A DNA stretch of 64,000 bases from Pseudomonas jessenii (GCF_002236115.1 NZ_NIWT01000001.1:558001-622000); one strand, 5' to 3'; positions 19,969 to 29,961 are shown, numbered from the stretch's first letter. The notes: generated by a model from the letters alone, not told the origin. Made by a program: numbers and translations.

Positions 19969-20382
19969 ATGACGCACAGCGTCTTTTCCCGCAAGACAAG
20001 CGCGTGGCTACTGGCAGCGTTGATGATGTTTTTTGGAGAGGAAACCATGGCAAGCAGTCTGAAACTGGCGGATCCGTCAGAGTTGGCTGGCAATTGGCTG
20101 GCTACGCCAAGAGCCGCGCAAGACACGGACAAATCACCGCTCGTTGCTTCGAATGAATGCTTGATCGACTTTCAGCCAAATCAAACCCTGGGTGCTGGCG
20201 CGGACTGTTTCACCGCCTGGCTTGGGGAGCAGGCGATCGGCTGGTTTCCCGAACCGGACGGCATTGCAATCACCGGCAAGGAAGGCTCAAAAATCCTGTT
20301 TTTCAACCGTCAGTTCGAAGGGCTTTATCAAGGTACTTTGCAGTCGGGTCGGATCATTACCCTCAAGCGGCCGACGCGTTAG
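19969..20382 (+). CDS. aprI: Periplasmic inhibitor of alkaline protease
   Basis: 137 residues. A signal peptide (FSRKTSAWLLAALMMFFG...TMA) is followed by SSLKLADPSELAGNWLA, the N-terminal trunk that enters the serralysin active site in known Inh/AprI structures. Two cysteines (NECLIDF and ADCFTAW) match the conserved disulfide, and an eight-stranded barrel is expected. It protects the periplasm from AprA before export. It sits between aprA and aprD, the usual order. An internal ATG (MASSLKL) is a less likely start because it would remove the signal peptide. Confidence 0.9.
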   Translation: MTHSVFSRKTSAWLLAALMMFFGEETMASSLKLADPSELAGNWLATPRAAQDTDKSPLVASNECLIDFQPNQTLGAGADCFTAWLGEQAIGWFPEPDGIAITGKEGSKILFFNRQFEGLYQGTLQSGRIITLKRPTR

Positions 20383-20430
20383 CCGCAAAAGCAGTCAAGC
20401 GCAATCCCCCGGCACTTTATCGATCACAAA

Positions 20431-20471
20431 ACATTGTTCGTTATTTGTAAACGATAACGGGCAAACAATGT
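20431..20471 (+). promoter_or_regulatory. Imperfect hairpin between aprI and aprD
   Basis: ACATTGTT (20431-20438) pairs with AACAATGT (20464-20471), and CGTTAT (20439-20444) with ATAACG (20454-20459), with a four-base bulge. There is no T-tract, so it is not a standard terminator. It may be an operator or an RNA structure that adjusts exporter expression relative to aprA. Confidence 0.45.
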
Positions 20472-20543
20472 CTCGACCGTGTGCGGACAGTTAACTGGAA
20501 CCTCGCCCGCGCGTGGCGATAAATATCAGCTCAGGAATAACCA

Positions 20544-22319
20544 ATGAAGATGGCGAAGGCCCCAGCCACCGCACCATTAATAAAGGCACTGGGGGACTAT
20601 AAGAGCATCTTGATCAGCGTCGGTTGTTTTACCGCCCTGATCAACATTCTGATGTTGGCGCCCTCTATCTACATGCTGCAAGTCTATGACCGGGTACTGT
20701 CTTCGCAGAATGAAACAACACTGGTCATGTTGTCGCTGATGATTGTCGGGTTCTTTGCCTTTATCGGTTTGCTGGAAGCTGTCCGCAGTTTCATCGTTAT
20801 CCGTATTGGCAGTCAGTTGGAGCGACGGTTCAATCTGCGGGTCTATCGGGCGGCGTTCGAGCGCAACCTGTTCAAAGGCGAAGGCAATGCGGGACAGGCG
20901 CTGGGGGATCTGACACATATTCGCCAGTTCGTCACCGGCCCGGCGTTGTTCGCGTTTTTCGATGCGCCGTGGTTCCCGGTGTACCTGTTGGTGATTTATT
21001 TGTTCAACATCTGGCTCGGCGTTTTTGCCACGGCGGGGGCTCTGCTGCTGATTGCGCTGGCCTGGCTGAATGAGTCCATGACCAAAAAACCGTTGGGCGA
21101 AGCCGCCGCGTGTTCCCAGCAATCCAGCCAATTGGCCACCAGCCATTTGCATAACGCCGAAACCATTCAGGCCATGGGCATGCTGGGGGCGTTGCGCAAT
21201 CGCTGGTTTCAGGTGCATTCACGGTTCCTCGGCCTGCAAAACCAGGCCAGCGACACGGGCGCCGTCATCAGTTCCTTGAGCAAAACCCTGCGCCTGAGCC
21301 TGCAATCGTTGGTGCTGGGCCTTGGCGCATTGCTGGTGATCAAGGGTGACATGACCGCCGGAATGATGATTGCCGGTTCGATCCTGATGGGCCGTGTGCT
21401 GAGTCCTATCGATCAGTTGATCGCCGTATGGAAACAATGGAGCGGCGCCAAGCTGGCTTACCGCCGTCTCGACGCCTTGCTGCAAGCCTTCCCGTCGGGC
21501 GACGAGGCCATGGCGCTGCCGGCGCCGAAGGGCCAGATCACCTTTGAGCAGGTTAGCGCGGCGCCTCCGGGGCAACGGGCGGCGACCCTGCACCTGGTCA
21601 GTTTCAGCCTCGCAGCGGGTGAGGTGATGGGCGTGCTCGGTGCTTCCGGTTCCGGTAAATCGACACTGGCACGGGTACTGGTGGGTGTCTGGCCGACGCT
21701 CGGTGGTACGGTGCGGCTCGACGGTGCGGACATCCATCGCTGGAACCGCGACGACCTCGGGCCTTACATCGGTTACCTGCCGCAGGACATCGAGTTGTTC
21801 AGCGGCAGCATCGCGCAAAACATCGCGCGTTTCCGCGAGGCCGATCCACAGAGCGTCGTGGCCGCCGCACAGCAGGCCGGGGTGCATGAACTGATCCTGC
21901 GCCTGCCGCAAGGGTACGACACCGTGCTCGGCGAAGACGGTAGTGGCCTTTCCGGCGGGCAGAAACAACGGGTGGCCCTGGCCCGTGCGCTGTACGGCCA
22001 GCCGCGCCTGGTGGTGCTGGATGAGCCGAACTCCAACCTCGACACCGTGGGTGAAGCGGCGCTGGCCGGCGCGATTGCGCAAATGAAGGCCCAGGGCACC
22101 AGCGTGATTCTGGTGACCCATCGTTCTTGCGCATTGGCCCAGGCCGACAAGTTGCTGGTGCTCAACGAAGGCCGCTTGCAGGCGTTCGGTTCTAGCCAGG
22201 ACGTGCTCAAGGCACTCTCGGGGGCTCAGCAAGCACAACATGAAAAAACCGCGCAAGCGCCGGGCGGGCTCAGCATGAGCTGGCAGTCTCAGCCCGCGAC
22301 AAGGAGTTCGGGCGTATGA
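20544..22319 (+). CDS. aprD: Type I secretion ABC transporter (permease/ATPase)
   Basis: Inner-membrane energy-providing component of the AprDEF exporter. 591 residues. An N-terminal membrane domain with about six segments is followed by a nucleotide-binding domain: Walker A GASGSGKST, Q-loop YLPQDIELFSG, signature LSGGQKQR, Walker B LVVLDEPNSNLD and an H-loop (THR). It belongs to the PrtD/AprD class, which exports proteases and lipases carrying C-terminal signals. AGGA precedes the ATG. Its stop overlaps the aprE start by four bases, indicating translational coupling. Confidence 0.96.
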   Translation: MKMAKAPATAPLIKALGDYKSILISVGCFTALINILMLAPSIYMLQVYDRVLSSQNETTLVMLSLMIVGFFAFIGLLEAVRSFIVIRIGSQLERRFNLRVYRAAFERNLFKGEGNAGQALGDLTHIRQFVTGPALFAFFDAPWFPVYLLVIYLFNIWLGVFATAGALLLIALAWLNESMTKKPLGEAAACSQQSSQLATSHLHNAETIQAMGMLGALRNRWFQVHSRFLGLQNQASDTGAVISSLSKTLRLSLQSLVLGLGALLVIKGDMTAGMMIAGSILMGRVLSPIDQLIAVWKQWSGAKLAYRRLDALLQAFPSGDEAMALPAPKGQITFEQVSAAPPGQRAATLHLVSFSLAAGEVMGVLGASGSGKSTLARVLVGVWPTLGGTVRLDGADIHRWNRDDLGPYIGYLPQDIELFSGSIAQNIARFREADPQSVVAAAQQAGVHELILRLPQGYDTVLGEDGSGLSGGQKQRVALARALYGQPRLVVLDEPNSNLDTVGEAALAGAIAQMKAQGTSVILVTHRSCALAQADKLLVLNEGRLQAFGSSQDVLKALSGAQQAQHEKTAQAPGGLSMSWQSQPATRSSGV

Positions 22320-23665
22320 GCCGCAGCCAAGTAAAGCTTCAAAACGAAGCGACGATGGAGCAGGACTACCTGGCCGGACAGCCTGGACGCGATGCGCGTT
22401 ACTTCGCTCGCCTGGGCTGGATACTGGCGATTGTCGGCGCTGGCAGTTTCTTCACCTGGGCCAGCCTGGCCCCCCTCGATCAGGGCATACCGGTACAGGG
22501 CACAGTGGTGGTTTCGGGCAAGCGCAAGGCCGTGCAGTCGATGAGCAACGGCGTGGTCAGCCAGATTCTGGTGAGCGAAGGCCAGCGGGTGAAACAGGGC
22601 CAGCCGTTGTTCCGGCTCGACCAGACCCAGGTCGCCGCGGACGTGCAATCGTTGCAAGCGCAGTACCGCATGGCCTGGGCCAGCCTTGCCCGTTGGCAAA
22701 GCGAGCGGGACAACCTCAAGCAAGTGAATTTCCCCGCCGAGCTAAGCAATGATCCCGACCCGCGTCTGGCGTTGGTGCTCGAAGGCCAGCGGCAGTTGTT
22801 CAGCAGTCGTCGCGATGCCTTCGCCCGCGAGCAGGCCGCGTTGCGCGCCAGCATCGAAGGCGCCGGCGCGCAACTGGCCGGCATGCGCCGTGCCCGTACC
22901 GACTTGAGCGCTCAGGCCGATTCCCTGCAACAACAGCTAAGCAATCTGACGCCACTGGCGGAAAACGGCTACATCCCGCGCAATCGGTTGATGGAGTACC
23001 AGCGGCAACTGTCGCAAGTGCAACAGCAGTTGGCCGAAAACCTCGGCGAAAGCGGTCGGGTGGAGCAGGGCATTGTCGAGTCCCGCTTGAAGTTGCAACA
23101 GCATATCGAGGAGTACCAGAAAGAAGTACGCACCCAACTGGCCGAAGCGCAGCTCAAAAGCGTGACGCTGGAGGAACAGTTGACCTCCGCCGGGTTCGAT
23201 CTGCAGCACAGCGAGATCATCGCCACGGCTGACGGCATTGCGGTCAATCTGGGTGTACACACGGTAGGCGCGGTGGTGCGCCAGGGCGACAACCTGCTGG
23301 AGATCGTGCCTCAGGACACGCGCCTGGAAGTGGAAGGGCACCTGCCGGTCAACCTGATCGACAAGGTCGGTCCGCACCTGCCGGTGGATATCCTGTTCAC
23401 CGCCTTCAACCAGAGCCGCACCCCGCGAGTACCAGGTGAAGTCAGCCTGGTCTCCGCCGACCAGTTGCTCGATGAGAAAACCGGCGCACCGTACTACGTG
23501 CTGCGCAGCAGCGTCAGTGACCAGGCCATGGAGAAACTCAATGGCCTGGTGATCAAGCCCGGTATGCCGGCGGAAATGTTCGTACGTACCGGTGAGCGTT
23601 CGCTCCTCAATTATTTGTTCAAACCGCTGCTCGACCGGGCAGGCTCCGCGTTGACCGAGGAATAA
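22316..23665 (+). CDS. aprE: Type I secretion membrane-fusion protein
   Basis: HlyD-family periplasmic adaptor, 449 residues. It has a short cytoplasmic N-terminus, one membrane segment (LGWILAIVGAGSFFTWASLA), a lipoyl half-motif (GVVSQILVSEGQRVKQGQPL), a long Gln-rich coiled coil (about 130-290), the second lipoyl half (IIATADGIAVNLGVHTVGA) and a C-terminal beta domain. It bridges AprD to AprF. It starts within the end of aprD (ATGA overlap) and is followed by aprF after two bases. Confidence 0.95.
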   Translation: MSRSQVKLQNEATMEQDYLAGQPGRDARYFARLGWILAIVGAGSFFTWASLAPLDQGIPVQGTVVVSGKRKAVQSMSNGVVSQILVSEGQRVKQGQPLFRLDQTQVAADVQSLQAQYRMAWASLARWQSERDNLKQVNFPAELSNDPDPRLALVLEGQRQLFSSRRDAFAREQAALRASIEGAGAQLAGMRRARTDLSAQADSLQQQLSNLTPLAENGYIPRNRLMEYQRQLSQVQQQLAENLGESGRVEQGIVESRLKLQQHIEEYQKEVRTQLAEAQLKSVTLEEQLTSAGFDLQHSEIIATADGIAVNLGVHTVGAVVRQGDNLLEIVPQDTRLEVEGHLPVNLIDKVGPHLPVDILFTAFNQSRTPRVPGEVSLVSADQLLDEKTGAPYYVLRSSVSDQAMEKLNGLVIKPGMPAEMFVRTGERSLLNYLFKPLLDRAGSALTEE

Positions 23666-23667
23666 GG

Positions 23668-25035
23668 ATGTTCGGCTGTATGAAAAAGCTTTCGATGCTC
23701 GGGGCGGCGTTGATGTTGTTCGCGGGCAACCAGGCCGTGGCGGCCATGGGACCGTTCGAGATCTATGAACAGGCACTGCACAATGATCCGGTATTCCTCG
23801 GCGCCATCAAGGAACGCGATGCAGGCCTTGAGAACCGTGCCATCGGCCGCGCCGGGTTGTTGCCAAGACTGGGTTACAACTACAACAAGGGCAGGAACAG
23901 CTCCAAGGCCACCTACCTCAACGAGCGCGGGCAAAACCAGAGCGATGACCGCAACTACAGCAGTTACGGTTCCAGCCTCACCTTGCAACAGCCGTTGCTC
24001 GACTACGAGGCCTACGCGGCTTATCGCAAGGGCGTCGCGCAATCGCTGTTTTCCGACGAAAATTTTCGTGGCAAGAGCCAGCAATTGCTGGTGCGGGTGC
24101 TGGAAAACTACACCAAGGCGTTGTTCGCCCAGGACCAGATCGATATCGCCCTGGCCAAGAAGAAAGCTTTCGAGCAGCAGTTCCAGCAGAACGAGCAGAT
24201 GTTTCGCCAGGGCGAAGGTACTCGCACGGACATTCTCGAAGCCGAATCGCGCTATGAGCTGGCCACCGCCGAAGAAATCGAAGCACGTAATGAACAGGAT
24301 GCATCTCTGCGCGAACTCGGCGCGCTGATCGGTGTGCCGGCGATCGACATTGCCGACCTTGCACCACTGGATCAAAACTTCCAGACCTTCACCCTGCAGC
24401 CGGCCAATTACGACACCTGGCATGAGATGGCCGTGGCCAACAACCCCAACCTGGCTTCCCAGCGCCAGGCGCTTGAAGTGGCGCGCTACGAGGTCGAGCG
24501 CAACCGGGCCGGGCACCTGCCCAAGGTCAGCGCCTACGCCACGGTGCGTCAGAATGAATCGGAAAGCGGCAACACCTACAACCAGCGCTACGACACCAAC
24601 ACCATCGGCATCGAAATCAATGTGCCGCTGTACGCCGGCGGTGGTGTTTCTGCATCGACCCGCCAGGCAAGCCGTGCGATGGAACAGGCCGAGTACGAAC
24701 TGGACGGCAAGACCCGGGAAACCCTGATCGAATTGCGACGGCAGTTCAGCGCCTGCCTGACAGGGGTGAGCAAGCTGCGTGCCTATCAGAAGGCCCTGGT
24801 CTCCGCCGAAGCGCTGGTGGTCTCGACCAGGCAAAGCATTCTGGGCGGTGAGCGGGTCAACCTCGATGCGCTCAATGCCGAGCAACAACTGTTTACCACC
24901 CGCCGGGATCTGGCCCAGGCCCGCTACGACTATCTGATGGCCTGGACCCGATTGCATTTCTACGCCGGGACCTTGAGCGAGCAGGACCTGGCCAAGGTGG
25001 ATGAGGCCTTCGGCCAGGGACCGAGGGTGCAGTAG
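23668..25035 (+). CDS. aprF: Type I secretion outer-membrane channel (TolC family)
   Basis: 455 residues. A signal peptide (MKKLSMLGAALMLFAGNQAVA) is followed by MGPFEIYEQALHNDPVFLGA, typical of TolC/AprF. Two outer-membrane efflux repeats follow, with QPLLDYEAYAAYR and INVPLYAGGGVSASTRQA at the beta-barrel edges. It completes the AprDEF exporter for AprA and the downstream lipases. The start is the ATG at 23668 with GAGGAA upstream; the ATG at 23680 would give the bare signal peptide and is also possible. Confidence 0.94.
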   Translation: MFGCMKKLSMLGAALMLFAGNQAVAAMGPFEIYEQALHNDPVFLGAIKERDAGLENRAIGRAGLLPRLGYNYNKGRNSSKATYLNERGQNQSDDRNYSSYGSSLTLQQPLLDYEAYAAYRKGVAQSLFSDENFRGKSQQLLVRVLENYTKALFAQDQIDIALAKKKAFEQQFQQNEQMFRQGEGTRTDILEAESRYELATAEEIEARNEQDASLRELGALIGVPAIDIADLAPLDQNFQTFTLQPANYDTWHEMAVANNPNLASQRQALEVARYEVERNRAGHLPKVSAYATVRQNESESGNTYNQRYDTNTIGIEINVPLYAGGGVSASTRQASRAMEQAEYELDGKTRETLIELRRQFSACLTGVSKLRAYQKALVSAEALVVSTRQSILGGERVNLDALNAEQQLFTTRRDLAQARYDYLMAWTRLHFYAGTLSEQDLAKVDEAFGQGPRVQ

Positions 25036-25189
25036 CTATTAAAAACAGTATGGAGAGGACTCAAAAAATGCCTGTCTGTTGAGGAACTGCACACCGCAGC
25101 CCCTGTAGTGGCGCGTTTTAACCAAGAGGAATTGAGGCAAGGCTTCTAACAACAAGGATTTTGGCAACACAACTAAGGAAGGTAGCTCG

Positions 25190-28100
25190 ATGAATAACAA
25201 GTACAACAATCTAGCCGTGCTCTGCGCGTTGGCCACACTGGGCACCGCACACGCGGCACCCTACGTGGAAAACGGCAGGACAGGCGATCCCGAAAGCTGG
25301 CGCAGCACAGAGTTCAGCGCTGACTGGGGCCTGGGGGCGATCAACGCGCAGGATGCCTATGCGGCCGGTTACACCGGCAAAGGCGTGAAGCTGGGGATCT
25401 TCGACCAACCGGTGTACGCCTTGCACCCGGAGTTTTCCGGAGCCAATAAGGTCATCACGCTGGTGACCAGCGGCATCCGCGAGTACACCGACCCGTACAT
25501 TCCGGTCAAGGTCGGGGACGCCTTTCTCTATGACGGTTCGCCCTCGGTGGGCTCCAACGGCAAACTCGGTGCCCACGGCACCCACGTTGGCGGGATCGCC
25601 GCCGGCAGCCGCGATGGCGGACCGATGCACGGCGTCGCCTTTGGTGCACAGATCATCAGCGCCGACAACGGCGACCCGGGCCCGGAAGACGGTATCGTAC
25701 GCGGCAACGACGGCGCGGTGTACAAGGCCGGTTGGGACGCCCTGATCGCCAGCGGCGCGCGGATCATCAACAATAGCTGGGGCATCGGCATCACCGACCG
25801 CTTCGACCTCGGCGGTCGGGACCCGGCGTATCCGCACTTCACCGTGCAGGATGCACAACTGCAGTTCAACGAGATCCGGACCTTGCTGGGGACCAAACCC
25901 GGCGGTGCCTACGACGGCGCCATCGCGGCGGCCCGCAGCGGCATCGTGACGATTTTCGCCGCCGGTAACGACTACAACCTCAACAACCCGGACGCCATCG
26001 CCGGCCTCAGTTATTTCGTCCCCGAGATCGCGCCGAACTGGATGACCGTCGCGGCCTTGCAGAAGAACCCGGACACCAACAGTCCCGCCCCCTACAACAT
26101 CAGCACCTTCTCGTCGCGCTGCGGCTACACCGCGAGTTTCTGCGTGTCGGCGCCGGGCAGCCGGATCTACAGTTCGATCATCAGCGGCACCGATGCCGCT
26201 GACCTGACTACCGGCTACGCCAATTACAACGGCACCTCCATGGCGGCACCGCACGTTGCCGGCTCGGTGGCGGTGTTGATGGAACGCTTCCCGTACATGA
26301 CCGGCGCACAAGTCGCCAGCGTGCTGCGTACCACCGCCACCGACCTCGGCGCACCCGGCGTCGATTCGCTGTATGGCTGGGGCATGATCAACCTGCGCAA
26401 AGGCATCGACGGCCCGGCGATGCTCGTCACCGAGCAGGACATTCCCGAAGAGTTCCGCATCGACGGCGCCTACGGCTCCAGTCAGTTTGTCGCGGACTTG
26501 CCGGGTATCGGCGCGATCATCGACGCCGGCAAACCCACCGAGCGTGTGTGCAACGACGTGCACTGCGGGCTCGACGTCTGGCGCAACGACATATCCGGCC
26601 ACGGCGGCCTGACCAAGCAGGGCATCGGCACGCTGGTGCTGACCGGAGCCAACACCTACACCGGCCAGACCCTGGTCAATCAGGGCCGATTGGCCGTCAA
26701 CGGTTCGCTGCTATCGGCCGTCACCGTCAATGACAATGGCATCCTCGGTGGTAACGGCAGTATCGCGGCACTGACTGCGAAAAGCGGCGGTACCGTGGCG
26801 CCCGGCAACTCCATCGGCACCTTGCAGGTGACGGGCGACATGACCTTCGAGCCCGGCTCGACCTACGCCGTAGAGGTGTCGCCCACCCGCAGCGACCAGA
26901 TCATTGCCGGCGGCACAGCCACCATCGAAGGCGCAACGGTCAGCCTGACCCTGGAAAACAGTCCAACGCTGCTGACCACCGGCGAGGCGAAAACCCTGCT
27001 GGGCAATCAGTACAACATCCTGCAAGCCGCTGGCGGGATCGAAGGGCGTTTCGGGGCGGTGTTGCCGGACTACCTGTTTATCGGTGGCACCCTCGGTTAC
27101 ACGACGGACAGCATTCAACTGGCGGTGGAGCGCAATGCGACATCTTTCACCAGTGTAGGCCTGACCCCGAATCAACGGGCCGTGGCCGCTGCCGCCGAGC
27201 AACTGGGCACAGGCAATCGGCTCTACGAAACCCTGCTGTTGTCGCCGACCGCCGCTGTCGCGCAACAAGCGTTCCAGCAACTGTCCGGTGAGATTCATCC
27301 GGCGATCGGCACGCTGCTGATCAACGACAGCCGCTACCTGCGCGATGCGGTCGGCGAACGTCTGCGCGAGCGTGATCTGTTCGACGCCAGCGCACCGACC
27401 GATGACCGCAGCAATGCCTGGCTCAAAGTGCTCGGCGCCTGGGGCAAGAACGATGGCGGGAATGACAACGCCAGTTCCAACAGCTCCATCGGCGGGCTGC
27501 TGGCCGGCGTCGATGGCTTGATCACTGAAGACACACGACTGGGTTTCGTTACCGGTTATAGCGACAGCTCGTTGAGCATGGGCGATGGCACGCACTCGTC
27601 GGCATCGGTCGACAGCTACCACTTGGGCGCCTACCTGGGCCACAAAATCGACGCGCTGCGCCTGAGCGTCGGCGGTGCTTACAGCTGGCATCGCATCGAC
27701 GTCAAACGCGACCTGCAATTCGGTGACGTCAGCGGCAAGCAGAAATCCAAACGCGATGCGACCACCGCGCAACTGTTCACCGAAGCGGCGTATCGCCTGG
27801 ACCTGCAACCGCTGGCACTGGAGCCGTTCGTCAACCTGGCTTACGTGCACCTGAACAGCGACAGCTTCAGCGAAAAAGGTGACGCCGCCGCACTCAAGGG
27901 CGGTGAAAACAACCGCGACGCGGTGCTCTCGACCCTTGGCCTGCGGGCGAGCAAAGCCTTTGCGCTGTCCGATCAGCAACAACTGGAACTGTCCGGCACG
28001 CTCGGCTGGCAGCACAACCTGGGCAACACCCGTTCCGAAGACCACCTGGCCTTCGTCAATGGCAACACCGCGTTCAGCGTGCAAAGCGTGTCCATGGACC

Positions 28101-28237
28101 GCAATGCCGCGGTGGTCGGTGCCCGGGCCGGCTGGGCGCTGGGACGCGATACCCGCTTGAACCTGGACTACAACGGACTGCTCGGCTCCCGGGAAAAAGA
28201 CCATGGTGTGGGCCTGACCCTGGACTGGCAGTTCTGA
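25190..28237 (+). CDS. Subtilisin-type serine protease autotransporter (PrtA/PrtB-like)
   Basis: 1015-residue type V secreted protease. A signal peptide (MNNKYNNLAVLCALATLGTA) precedes a subtilase domain carrying the triad in KLGIFDQPVYAL (Asp), GAHGTHVGGIAAG (His) and NGTSMAAPHVAG (Ser). A linker with an autotransporter-type repeat follows (LTGANTYTGQTLVNQGRL, then GTVAPGNSIGTLQV). The C-terminal 270 residues form the beta-barrel, ending in the expected aromatic residue (LDWQF). P. fluorescens operons are described with prtA and prtB after aprDEF; here there is only one such gene. AAGGAAGG lies ahead of the ATG. Confidence 0.92.
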   Translation: MNNKYNNLAVLCALATLGTAHAAPYVENGRTGDPESWRSTEFSADWGLGAINAQDAYAAGYTGKGVKLGIFDQPVYALHPEFSGANKVITLVTSGIREYTDPYIPVKVGDAFLYDGSPSVGSNGKLGAHGTHVGGIAAGSRDGGPMHGVAFGAQIISADNGDPGPEDGIVRGNDGAVYKAGWDALIASGARIINNSWGIGITDRFDLGGRDPAYPHFTVQDAQLQFNEIRTLLGTKPGGAYDGAIAAARSGIVTIFAAGNDYNLNNPDAIAGLSYFVPEIAPNWMTVAALQKNPDTNSPAPYNISTFSSRCGYTASFCVSAPGSRIYSSIISGTDAADLTTGYANYNGTSMAAPHVAGSVAVLMERFPYMTGAQVASVLRTTATDLGAPGVDSLYGWGMINLRKGIDGPAMLVTEQDIPEEFRIDGAYGSSQFVADLPGIGAIIDAGKPTERVCNDVHCGLDVWRNDISGHGGLTKQGIGTLVLTGANTYTGQTLVNQGRLAVNGSLLSAVTVNDNGILGGNGSIAALTAKSGGTVAPGNSIGTLQVTGDMTFEPGSTYAVEVSPTRSDQIIAGGTATIEGATVSLTLENSPTLLTTGEAKTLLGNQYNILQAAGGIEGRFGAVLPDYLFIGGTLGYTTDSIQLAVERNATSFTSVGLTPNQRAVAAAAEQLGTGNRLYETLLLSPTAAVAQQAFQQLSGEIHPAIGTLLINDSRYLRDAVGERLRERDLFDASAPTDDRSNAWLKVLGAWGKNDGGNDNASSNSSIGGLLAGVDGLITEDTRLGFVTGYSDSSLSMGDGTHSSASVDSYHLGAYLGHKIDALRLSVGGAYSWHRIDVKRDLQFGDVSGKQKSKRDATTAQLFTEAAYRLDLQPLALEPFVNLAYVHLNSDSFSEKGDAAALKGGENNRDAVLSTLGLRASKAFALSDQQQLELSGTLGWQHNLGNTRSEDHLAFVNGNTAFSVQSVSMDRNAAVVGARAGWALGRDTRLNLDYNGLLGSREKDHGVGLTLDWQF

Positions 28238-28260
28238 TTTGACGCAAAGGAAGCAAGAAA

Positions 28261-29961
28261 ATGGGACTGTTTGATTACAAAAATGCCGGCAGCGAGGCCG
28301 GCAAGGCGTTGTACTCCGACGCGATCGCGCTGGCGCTGTACGCGTATACGCCTACCGGCCAGCCACTCCCGGCGACCGCCTGGGCGCCAATTGGTGCCTC
28401 GGCCTTGGGCTATCAGGGCAAGGTTGGCACCCAAGGTACCTTCTATGGCGAGAAGGACGGCTTCACCAGCGCCGAAGCCGAAATCCTCGGTAAATACGAC
28501 GGGGCCGGGAACCTGATCGGCCTGGGCATCGCCTTCCGTGGTACCGGTGGCCTGGGGTACAGCGACACCTTCGGCGACATGAAAAACAACCTGTTGGCCG
28601 CAGTCGGTCCGGTGGATTATGCGAGCAACTACGCGAAAAACGCTTTCGACAGCCTGCTCAAGAGCGTCGCTGCATTCGCCATCGCCCACGGCCTGAGTGC
28701 CAGGGACGTTGTGGTCAGCGGGCATAGCCTTGGCGGTTTGGGGGTCAACAGCCTGGCGGAGTTGAGTGGCAATGACTGGGGCGGTTTCTTCAAGGACGCC
28801 AACTACATCGCCTTCGCTTCGCCAACCCAAAGCGCCACCGGCAACAATGTGCTCAACATCGGTTATGAGAACGACCCGGTGTTTCGGGTGCTCGACGGCA
28901 CTACCTTCAGCAGTGGCTCACTGGGCAAGCACGATGGTCATCAGGATTCAGCGACCAACAACGTCGTCAACTTCAATGACCAGTACGCCTCCACCGCGCA
29001 GAACCTGGTGCCCTTCAGCATTCTCAACCCGCTGAACTGGTCGGCCCATGGATCGCCGGGTTACGCCGACGGACTGAACCGGGTGATCGACTCTGCCTTC
29101 TATGACCTGACCGGGAAGGATTCGACCCTGATCGTCTCCAACCTGTCGGCGTCGTCTCGCGGCGCCACCTGGGTCGAGGACCTCGGGCGCAGTGGCGAGC
29201 CGCACACGGGCAGCACGTTTATCATCGGCACCGACAGCGCCGATTGGCTCAAGGGCGGCGCCGGCAATGACTTCATCGAAGGCCGGGACGGCAACGACCG
29301 TTTCCGCGACGACGGCGGCTTCAACATACTTTTGGGCGGCAAGGGCAACAACACGTTCGAACTGCTCAAGCCACTGCAGAACTTCAGCTTCGCCAACGAT
29401 GGCGATGGCACGCTGTTCGTGCGTGACGCCTATGGCGGCATCAGCATGACCCGGGACATCGGCGCGCTGGTGAGCCAGGAGTCCGGATCATGGTGGAGCA
29501 CCAGGGACATCACCTGGACCGTCACCGGCAACGGCCTGCTCAACGGCAACGAACTGACCCGCTACAGTCATTCGCTCAACGGCGATGCCCTCGGTAATAC
29601 GCTGTTGGCCGACGCCCAGGGCGACTGGCTGTTCGGCAACGGCGGCGATGACGTATTGCGCAGCGACAAGGGCCACGTGACCTTCGTCGGCGGCAACGGC
29701 AACGACGTGATGCATTCCACCGGGGACGGCAGCAATACCTTCCTGTTCAGCGGCGCTTTCGGATTTGATGCGATCAATGGCTACCAGGGCAGTGACACCC
29801 TGGTGTTCATGGGCGTTGAAGACGCGGGGCAGGGCTATGACTACCGACAGCATGTCTCCCAGGCCGGTCAAGACACGGTGCTGAAGGTTGGCGACTTTTC
29901 CGTGACCCTGGTCGGGGTGGGGCTGGATAACCTGTCGACTTCCGGTTTTGTGTTTGCCTGA
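28261..29961 (+). CDS. Family I.3 lipase paralogue lacking the lid-1 segment
   Basis: 566-residue secreted lipase-like protein. The triad is intact by alignment with the downstream lipase: Ser156 in SGHSLGG, Asp205 in YENDPVF and His263 in WSAHGSPGY. RTX repeats (GGAGNDFIEGRDGND, GGNGNDVM) and a hydrophobic tail (STSGFVFA) mark it for the AprDEF exporter; there is no Sec signal. Relative to the next gene it is about 48 residues shorter between ALYAYT and ALGYQGK, the place of lid 1 in family I.3 lipases, and 3 residues shorter near the second lid. The C-terminal repeat block is more degenerate. It begins 24 bp after the autotransporter gene and is probably in the same operon. Its substrate preference may differ from that of a true lipase. 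Confidence 0.9.
   Translation: MGLFDYKNAGSEAGKALYSDAIALALYAYTPTGQPLPATAWAPIGASALGYQGKVGTQGTFYGEKDGFTSAEAEILGKYDGAGNLIGLGIAFRGTGGLGYSDTFGDMKNNLLAAVGPVDYASNYAKNAFDSLLKSVAAFAIAHGLSARDVVVSGHSLGGLGVNSLAELSGNDWGGFFKDANYIAFASPTQSATGNNVLNIGYENDPVFRVLDGTTFSSGSLGKHDGHQDSATNNVVNFNDQYASTAQNLVPFSILNPLNWSAHGSPGYADGLNRVIDSAFYDLTGKDSTLIVSNLSASSRGATWVEDLGRSGEPHTGSTFIIGTDSADWLKGGAGNDFIEGRDGNDRFRDDGGFNILLGGKGNNTFELLKPLQNFSFANDGDGTLFVRDAYGGISMTRDIGALVSQESGSWWSTRDITWTVTGNGLLNGNELTRYSHSLNGDALGNTLLADAQGDWLFGNGGDDVLRSDKGHVTFVGGNGNDVMHSTGDGSNTFLFSGAFGFDAINGYQGSDTLVFMGVEDAGQGYDYRQHVSQAGQDTVLKVGDFSVTLVGVGLDNLSTSGFVFA

Noticed and set aside
28976..28984. Loss of the catalytic His in the first lipase (NDQYAS instead of NDHYAS)
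   Set aside because: Counting in the second lipase puts catalytic His313 in WISHLP, which is conserved as WSAH in the first lipase. The NDHYAS His is not the catalytic one.
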